From Saccharopolyspora flava (lineage in GTDB: Bacteria > Actinomycetota > Actinomycetes > Mycobacteriales > Pseudonocardiaceae): a stretch of 64,000 bases of DNA. Under the pieces are notes generated by a model. The model made no database searches, was not told the origin of the DNA, and was given only the letters and a program-made list of their open reading frames with translations. The stretch lies in the NCBI RefSeq assembly GCF_900116135.1, contig NZ_FOZX01000001.1:1240001-1304000 (forward strand), in the 5' to 3' direction. Of the stretch, positions 58,882 to 64,000 are shown in pieces (the stretch's first letter is position 1; each line of letters opens with the position of its first letter). A program made the position numbers and the translations under genes.

Positions 58882-58960
58882 AGTCGGTCTCGCTTCCTCT
58901 CGTGCGTTGCGTGCCGGGTCGTCATATCGCCTCCGGCACCACTTAGGCGGGCCCGGAGGT

Positions 58961-59335
58961 TCAGCCAGTGCCGAACAGCCAGCCCACGCCCTTCGCGAAG
59001 AGCACGTCCACGCCAGCGACGAACGCCACCATGATGCTGACGAACACCAGCACCACGAGCGTGTAGGTCACCAGCAGCTTGCGCGTCGGCCAGATGACCT
59101 TACGCAGCTCGGCGACGACCTCGCGCAGGAAGCGCCCGATCTTCCGGAACAGCGAAACCCGACCCTGCCGGCCATCCCGCGAGGGCGTCGGCCGACCCTT
59201 CGACTCAGTTGTGCGCGCCGGACCGGAGTCCGACCCGGAACGGGCGGAGGCACGACGCTCGCGCCGCGCCGCGGCGCTGGACGGACGTGCGCCTTCGCGC
59301 TCACCGTCCCGGCCCTGCTCGCGGTCCTCGCTCAC
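58961..59335 (-). CDS. secE: Preprotein translocase subunit SecE
   Basis: The 124-residue protein has a charged N-terminal extension (about 1-60). The SecE core follows, with [31 protein letters not shown], and one membrane helix at the end. I chose GTG 59335 because GGAGG lies six bases upstream; the ATG at 59341 directly abuts that site and is less suitable. It lies 30 bases after tRNA-Trp. Confidence 0.93.
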   Translation of the reverse strand: MSEDREQGRDGEREGARPSSAAARRERRASARSGSDSGPARTTESKGRPTPSRDGRQGRVSLFRKIGRFLREVVAELRKVIWPTRKLLVTYTLVVLVFVSIMVAFVAGVDVLFAKGVGWLFGTG

Positions 59336-59365
59336 GACCATCCTCCGCTCACCGTCGCATCGACG

Positions 59366-59438
<73 letters not shown>

Positions 59439-59616
59439 CTGCGGCCCGTGGAGCCCGACCGCAAAGTCGGGACGCCCTTGACCATCCCTGGAACTCGAGG
59501 TTCCAAGGTGCTCGGGCATCCCAGGTTCGAAAGTGTACGGCACGACGAGAACGCTCTTCCAACGGCACCCCCCGTGTTGGCGAGAAGACGACTTCGCCGC
59601 TGGTGAGCGCAGGGTG

Positions 59617-60042
59617 TCACGCCGCGACACGCACCGTGGCGGACGCCCCGCCGAGCACGCCCTGCTCCGCCGACTTCGCGGTGATGGCGACCTTCACCGT
59701 GCCGTCGTCGTTGATCTTCGAGACCTTGCCGCTGAGCTCCACCGTCGCGCCTTCGGCGTCGTCCGGGACGACCACCGGGCGGGTGAACCGGACGCCGTAG
59801 CGCACGATCGCGCCCGGGTCGCCGGTCCAGTTGCTCACCAGCCGCCCGGCGACGGCCATCGTGAGCATCCCGTGGGCGATCACGTCCGGGAGGCCGACCT
59901 CCTTGGCGAACCGCTCGTTCCAGTGAATCGGGTTGAAGTCCCCCGAGGCCCCCGCGTACCGGACGAGGTCCGAGCGCACCAGCGGCACGCTCAGCCCCGG
60001 CAACGGGTCCCCGACGGAGATCTCCGACAGCTTCAGGCTCAC
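59617..60042 (-). CDS. hadB: MaoC-like (3R)-hydroxyacyl-ACP dehydratase subunit, HadB type
   Basis: The 141-residue hot-dog-fold protein has the hydratase-2 motif YAGASGDFNPIHWNERFAKEVGLPDVIAHGM (about 29-59) with the catalytic Asp and His present. It is the catalytic partner of the HadA-like protein upstream. In mycobacteria HadAB/BC dehydrate FAS-II intermediates. The GTG start overlaps hadA by four bases. Confidence 0.88.
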   Translation of the reverse strand: MSLKLSEISVGDPLPGLSVPLVRSDLVRYAGASGDFNPIHWNERFAKEVGLPDVIAHGMLTMAVAGRLVSNWTGDPGAIVRYGVRFTRPVVVPDDAEGATVELSGKVSKINDDGTVKVAITAKSAEQGVLGGASATVRVAA

Positions 60043-60488
60043 GCTTCAGGCCCCCTCACGACCAACATCGACGTGGCGGTGCACACCTGCTCGCCGTCGG
60101 TGGTGGCGATCTCGGCGCGGACGGTCAGGAAGTCGTTGCCCGCGCGCGTCTTGATGTCGTCCACGTGCGCGACGGTCACCAGCCGGTCGCCGGCCCGGAT
60201 CGGGCGGTGGTGGACGAAGTCCTGCTGACCGTGCACGACCCGGCTGTAGTCGAGCCCGAGCTGCTCGTCGCCGACGATCTGGTCCTGGGCCGCCATCGAG
60301 AGGATCACCGCGAAGGTCGGCGGCGCGATCACGTCGGGGTATCCCGCGGCCTTGGCCGCGTCCACGTCGACGTGCAGCGGGGAGTCGTCCTTGATCGCGC
60401 GGGCGAACTCCCGGATCTTCTCGCGCCCCACCTCGTAGGGCTCGGTGGGCGGGTACTCACGTCCGATGAATGACTGGTCGAGCGGCAC
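60039..60488 (-). CDS. hadA: MaoC N-terminal-like dehydratase subunit, HadA type
   Basis: The 149-residue hot-dog-fold protein starts PLDQSFIGREYPPTEPYEVGREKIREFARAIKDDSPLHVDVDAAKAAGYPDVIAPPTF. That is the HadA pattern, in which the acid-base residues of HadB are not conserved. It follows rpmG by 84 bases, as in mycobacteria. No third (HadC) gene is here. Confidence 0.87.
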   Translation of the reverse strand: MPLDQSFIGREYPPTEPYEVGREKIREFARAIKDDSPLHVDVDAAKAAGYPDVIAPPTFAVILSMAAQDQIVGDEQLGLDYSRVVHGQQDFVHHRPIRAGDRLVTVAHVDDIKTRAGNDFLTVRAEIATTDGEQVCTATSMLVVRGPEA

Positions 60489-60512
60489 GCGGGAAGGCTA
60501 CTAGAGAACGAG

Positions 60513-60544
60513 AAGAGCCCGTCCCCAGGTGGGAACGGGCTCTT
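60513..60544 (-). terminator. Terminator after rpmG
   Basis: AAGAGCCCGT pairs with ACGGGCTCTT around a short loop, 29 bases beyond the rpmG stop on the minus strand and followed by TCTCGTTCTC. Confidence 0.75.
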
Positions 60545-60572
60545 GGAAGGCGTTCGCGAAGGAACCGCTGTG

Positions 60573-60737
60573 TCAGCGGGTCTCCTTGTGGAGCTTGTGC
60601 GTGCCGCAGTTCATGCAGAACTTCTTCATCTCCAACCGGTCCGGGTTGTTGCGCCGGTTCTTGTTGGTGATGTAGTTGCGGTTCTTGCACTCCTCGCACG
60701 CCAGCGTGATCTTGGGTCGAACGTCGGTGGCGGCCAC
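60573..60737 (-). CDS. rpmG: 50S ribosomal protein L33, zinc-binding form
   Basis: The 54 residues [44 protein letters not shown] and onward are L33. Two CxxC pairs (CEEC near 14, CMNC near 41) mark the zinc-containing form. The GTG start at 60737 follows GAAAGG. The gene is too short for many predictions but is complete. Confidence 0.95.
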   Translation of the reverse strand: MAATDVRPKITLACEECKNRNYITNKNRRNNPDRLEMKKFCMNCGTHKLHKETR

Positions 60738-60802
60738 GGGGGTGCCTTTCTCTCGGTCGTTACTGGGCGGTTCGCTGGACCAGATCCTCGCGAACCCGTG
60801 AC

Positions 60803-60878
60803 TGGTAGCGGTGGCCGGACTTGAACCGGCGACACAGCGATTATGAGCCGCTTGCTCTACCGACTGAGCTACACCGCC
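60803..60878 (-). tRNA. metT: tRNA-Met (anticodon CAT)
   Basis: The cloverleaf has acceptor GGCGGTG with CACCGCT, D-arm TAGCTCAGTCGGTAGAGCA, anticodon loop with CTCATAA and T-arm GCCGGTTCAAGTCCGGC. A 3' CCA is encoded (76 bases in all), unlike the neighbouring tRNAs. It is the elongator-type by context. Confidence 0.93.
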
Positions 60879-60980
60879 ATGCCGAGGACGCGGTGTGAAC
60901 CGGTTGCCTCAAGCGACGCAGGATATCCCACGCAAAACAGCCACAGCACCCAGTTTACCGAGCACCGCAGCTGTCTTTCG

Positions 60981-61053
60981 AGCCCCAATACGGAATCGAA
61001 CCGTAGACCTTCTCCTTACCATGGAGACGCTCTGCCGACTGAGCTATTGGGGC
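60981..61053 (-). tRNA. thrT: tRNA-Thr (anticodon GGT)
   Basis: The 73-base cloverleaf has acceptor GCCCCAA with TTGGGGC, D-arm TAGCTCAGTCGGCAGAGC and anticodon stem-loop TCTCC-ATGGTAA-GGAGA. The T-arm is TACGGTTCGATTCCGTA. CCA is not encoded. Confidence 0.95.
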
Positions 61054-61075
61054 GTTTCCTTGCGGAACGGGTAGA

Positions 61076-61081
61076 ACTTTA
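61076..61081 (-). promoter_or_regulatory. Candidate -10 of the thrT-metT-rpmG unit
   Basis: TAAAGT on the minus strand is 22 bases before the mature tRNA-Thr 5' end, so transcription would start near 61069. TTCGCG 17 bases upstream is a weak -35. Confidence 0.35.
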
Positions 61082-61185
61082 CACACCCTCCGAACCCCCG
61101 CGAACAGGGGGGTACCTTTTCGTGAAACCGCAGGTCACGGGCGCCTTTTCAGGCCAGTGCCCACCAGATCGGATGACTCGGCGTC

Positions 61186-63813
61186 TCAGTGCAGCAGTGT
61201 GAGCACGGTCTCCTCGCGGCTGCCGCGGTCGCGCTTGGTGCGGGCCTGCAGCCACGCCTCGAAGCGCTCCTCGGACAGCGGGCGGGAGATCAGGTAGCCC
61301 TGGGCCACGTCGCAGCCCATGCCGACCAGCTGATCGCGCGCGGCGTCGTCCTCGACGCCCTCGGCCACCACCGCCAGGTCCAGCGAGTGGCCGAGCTCGA
61401 CGATCGTGCGGACCACGGCGAGATCGCTGAGATCGGTGCCCATCCCGAGCACGAAGCTCTTGTCGATCTTGACCTCGTCCACCGGCAGCTGCCGCAGGTA
61501 GGCCAGCGACGAGTAGCCGGTGCCGAAGTCGTCCACCGCGAGCACCACGCCCATCGCGTGCAGCCGCCGCAGGACCGGCAGGGACCGCTCCTTGTCGGCC
61601 ATCACGCTGGACTCGGTCAGCTCCAGGGTGAGCAGCTCGGGCGGGATGTCGTGGCGCTCCAGCGCCTCCGCCACCCGGTCCGGGAAGGTCTCGTCGGCGA
61701 GGTTGCGCACCGACAGGTTCACCGCCACCGACATCCGCAGGCCGCGGTCCATCCACTCCCGGATCTTGATCAGCGCGCACTCCAGGACGAACGCGGTGAG
61801 CGCGTCGACCAGCCCGGTGGCCTCCACCAGCGGCACGAACTCGTCCGGGTCCAGCCGCCCGTACTCCGGGTGCGACCAGCGCACCAGCGCCTCGGCGCCG
61901 ACGACCTGGCGCTCCGGCAGCGCGACCTTGGGCTGGTAATGCACCTCGACCTGGCCGGTGTCCAGCGCCTGCCGGAACTGGGTGACCAGCTGGAAGCGGC
62001 GCAGGAACACCTGCCCCATCGCCGGGGCGTAGCAGCGCACGCCGTCCTCGCCGTTGCGCGCGGCCCGCACCGCCACGTCGGCGTGCTGCAGCAGCGTGTC
62101 CACATCGGTCTCGGCCTCGCCGTCGGCCGGGTCGGACGAGGCGTAACCGGCGACCCCGGCGGCCTCGACGACGATCCGGTCCAGCGGGTACGACATCGCG
62201 ATCACGTCGCAGAGCTCGACCGCGACCTCGTGCGCCTGCTCCTCGGTGTGGTCGAGCAGCAGCACCGCGAACGAGTTCGCCTCCAGGCGGGCCAGCGGCG
62301 CGTCGCCCAGGGCCTCGCGCATCCGCCGCCCGGCGGCGACCACCATCCGGTCGCCCCAGGTGTAGCCGAGGGCCTCGCTGACCGTGGTGAGCAGGTCCAG
62401 GTCGACGCGCAGCACCACGGCGGCGCGCCCGCTGCGCAGCTCCTCGCCGGAGATCTCGCGGAACCCGGTCCGGTTGAGCAGCCCGGTCAGCGGATCGTGG
62501 TAGGCGTCGTGCCGCAGCCGGGCGAGCAGCCTGCGGTTGTCCATCGCGGTCGCCAGGTGGCTGGCCAGGGTGTGCAGCAGGCGCACGTCGGCGCGGCCGA
62601 ACCCGCGCCACCGGCTGACCCGGTCGTGCACCTCGACGGCGCCGAGCAGCTGGCTGGCCCCGCGCAGCGGCACCACCAGCGCCTCGTAGGCGCCGCGCTG
62701 CCGCAGCACGCGGCGGACCTCCTCGGGCGCTTCGAGGGTCCGGAAGGACCGCACGTGACTGCCCGGCAGCTGCAGCAGCGGGTCGTCGCGCAGCGCGTCC
62801 GGCGCGGCCTGCACCGCGGCGTCCGGCAGGGGTTCCCCGGCGACGAGCGTGGTGACCTCACCCCGCGGGTCGAGCCGCAGCCGCAGCACCACCCGGGTGG
62901 CGTTGAGCTGCTCGCGGATCCGCTCGGCGACCGGCTCCCACTCGCCCACCGGCACGGCCTGCTCGCCGACGGGGTCGGGCGCGGCAGGCGCGCCCTGGCC
63001 GGAGCGGGCCACGCTGAGGCTGACGTCGCTGAGCGCCTCCAGGTCGCGCTGCTCGCGCAGCAGGTCGGAGTAGGCGCGGTAGAGGCCGATCACGGCGACC
63101 GCGACGAGGCCGACGAGCAGCCAGCCCCACGGGGTGCCGATGGCGACCTCGTAGCCGATGAGGCCGACGGAGGTGTTGAGCAGGCCGACGGCCAGGGTGC
63201 GCCCGGCCAGCCGCGCGCCCGCGGCGACCTTCATCGCACCGCCGAGCACGGTCAGCGCCGCCAGCGCGAAACCGCAGCTGATCAGCGGCGAGGTCAGGGT
63301 GCCCACGACCGGGCCGAACCAGTCCGGGGCGATGCCCACGAGAGTCCGGTTGACCAGGTTGGCGACCGCGAACGGCACCGCGATCTCCAGGCACAGCACG
63401 CCGGCGTTGTAGACGACGTGGGTGGCCGCGCGCCTGCCGACCTGGGCGCCGAGCCCGGCCAGCAGGTTCGCCGCGAGCACCACCTCGAACGGCGCGGTGA
63501 GCAGACCCAGCAGCAGTGGGATCTCGGTGAAGGAGATCGTCCAGCCGACGCGCTTGACGTCGACGTCGATGGTCAGCTGCTCGGCGAGCAGGAACCCGAC
63601 GGCCAGCAGCGGGCCGATGAACAGCAGCTCAGGGCTGTACCGCCCGGTGGAGCCGCCCGCGGTGAGCAGCGAGACGAGCACGCCTCCCGCGAGCACCACG
63701 AACGAGAAGATCGTGAACGTCCGGCGGCGCACCGGATCGACCTCGGCTCTGACCGGAGGCCTGGCTGATTCCAGGCCGGAATGCGGACCAAGGGAGCGGT
63801 GACGCTCGATCAT
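61186..63813 (-). CDS. Membrane-bound GAF-GGDEF-EAL protein; likely c-di-GMP phosphodiesterase
   Basis: The 875-residue protein has an N-terminal multi-helix membrane region (about 30-265), a GAF-like sensor (about 290-450), a GGDEF domain (about 455-600) and an EAL domain (about 620-860). The GGDEF signature is EANSF near residue 513, so cyclase activity is unlikely. The EAL domain keeps GAEALVRW near 642, NLSVRNL, LELTES, DDFGTGYSSL, KIDKSFV, EGVE and AQGY, all needed for metal-dependent hydrolysis of cyclic di-GMP. ATG 63813 has GGGAGGAG upstream. No neighbour explains its signal. Confidence 0.85.
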   Translation of the reverse strand: MIERHRSLGPHSGLESARPPVRAEVDPVRRRTFTIFSFVVLAGGVLVSLLTAGGSTGRYSPELLFIGPLLAVGFLLAEQLTIDVDVKRVGWTISFTEIPLLLGLLTAPFEVVLAANLLAGLGAQVGRRAATHVVYNAGVLCLEIAVPFAVANLVNRTLVGIAPDWFGPVVGTLTSPLISCGFALAALTVLGGAMKVAAGARLAGRTLAVGLLNTSVGLIGYEVAIGTPWGWLLVGLVAVAVIGLYRAYSDLLREQRDLEALSDVSLSVARSGQGAPAAPDPVGEQAVPVGEWEPVAERIREQLNATRVVLRLRLDPRGEVTTLVAGEPLPDAAVQAAPDALRDDPLLQLPGSHVRSFRTLEAPEEVRRVLRQRGAYEALVVPLRGASQLLGAVEVHDRVSRWRGFGRADVRLLHTLASHLATAMDNRRLLARLRHDAYHDPLTGLLNRTGFREISGEELRSGRAAVVLRVDLDLLTTVSEALGYTWGDRMVVAAGRRMREALGDAPLARLEANSFAVLLLDHTEEQAHEVAVELCDVIAMSYPLDRIVVEAAGVAGYASSDPADGEAETDVDTLLQHADVAVRAARNGEDGVRCYAPAMGQVFLRRFQLVTQFRQALDTGQVEVHYQPKVALPERQVVGAEALVRWSHPEYGRLDPDEFVPLVEATGLVDALTAFVLECALIKIREWMDRGLRMSVAVNLSVRNLADETFPDRVAEALERHDIPPELLTLELTESSVMADKERSLPVLRRLHAMGVVLAVDDFGTGYSSLAYLRQLPVDEVKIDKSFVLGMGTDLSDLAVVRTIVELGHSLDLAVVAEGVEDDAARDQLVGMGCDVAQGYLISRPLSEERFEAWLQARTKRDRGSREETVLTLLH

Positions 63814-64000
63814 CCACGCTCCTCCCGCTGGCGATACGGCCGTACCACATATGTCCGTCCGCCGATCGTGACGCACGAGAGCACGGAAGGCCAGGGTCGA
63901 ATGGCCCCCGCAGCGCACTCCGGATGCACGCATCAGATGGGTTCAACCGGCGGGTGGCGGCGATCTTCTTTCGGTCAGATGTCGTCTGACCTGCGAAGAT
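63814..64000. other. Upstream region of the EAL gene, no gene seen
   Basis: The last 187 bases presumably contain the promoter of the EAL-domain gene. I see no reliable promoter boxes and no supported coding frame. Confidence 0.4.

Noticed and set aside
60803..61053. tRNA cluster as an integration site for the accessory genes
   Set aside because: No integrase or flanking direct repeat is seen, and the accessory operon is far away.

Overview
The window is GC-rich actinomycete chromosome, most likely from the family Pseudonocardiaceae and perhaps Saccharopolyspora-like; the genus is a guess. It carries the translation and transcription core of a high-GC Gram-positive. Read leftward on the minus strand, the gene order is thrT-metT-rpmG-hadAB-trpT-secE-nusG-rplK-rplA, rplJ-rplL, rpoB-rpoC, rpsL-rpsG-fusA-tuf, then the S10 operon. 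Nearly all genes lie on the minus strand. Exceptions are a MocR regulator, a small acidic/coiled-coil protein, a toxin-antitoxin pair, a CHAT-like protein and a membrane protein.

Layout. 1-9585 holds S10-operon genes (rplP partial, rpsC, rplV, rpsS, rplB, rplW, rplD, rplC, rpsJ), tuf, fusA, rpsG and rpsL. 10095-27162 is an accessory operon of eight tightly packed minus-strand genes. 27298-30603 is a small accessory patch: a divergent MocR gene, a BrnT/BrnA-like toxin-antitoxin pair, an orphan antitoxin fragment and palindromic repeats. 30604-38125 is rpoC and rpoB. 39209-42457 is a TPR-CHAT protein that has lost its catalytic dyad. 42678-53997 is a complete mce lipid-import operon with its own ATPase. 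54304-61053 is rplL, rplJ, rplA, rplK, nusG, secE, three tRNAs, hadAB and rpmG. 61186-63813 encodes a membrane-bound GAF-GGDEF-EAL protein.

The most interesting part is 10095-27162. Its genes are a YbaB/EbfC-like protein, an EspC/WXG100-like small protein, and a 1792-residue protein. That large protein joins a WXG-type N-terminus, a protease-like HG...SC module and a C-terminal R-S-E ADP-ribosyltransferase domain. Next come four ADP-ribosylglycohydrolase (ARH/DraG)-type proteins. Three are double-domain with one intact and one decayed half, and the fourth is wholly decayed. The last gene encodes a TNT-type NAD+ glycohydrolase. Four-base overlaps or gaps of about 30 bases or less link all eight, so they are probably co-transcribed. 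I read this as a type VII secretion-linked toxin system built around NAD+/ADP-ribose chemistry, in which the hydrolases would reverse or buffer ADP-ribosylation in the producer. The domain identities are read from motifs; the system-level role is inference.

The rest is largely housekeeping. Regulatory points visible in the sequence are an 18-base element shared by the S10 and str leaders, a good promoter for the str operon, strong hairpin terminators at operon ends, and a palindrome that overlaps the -10 of the toxin-antitoxin pair.
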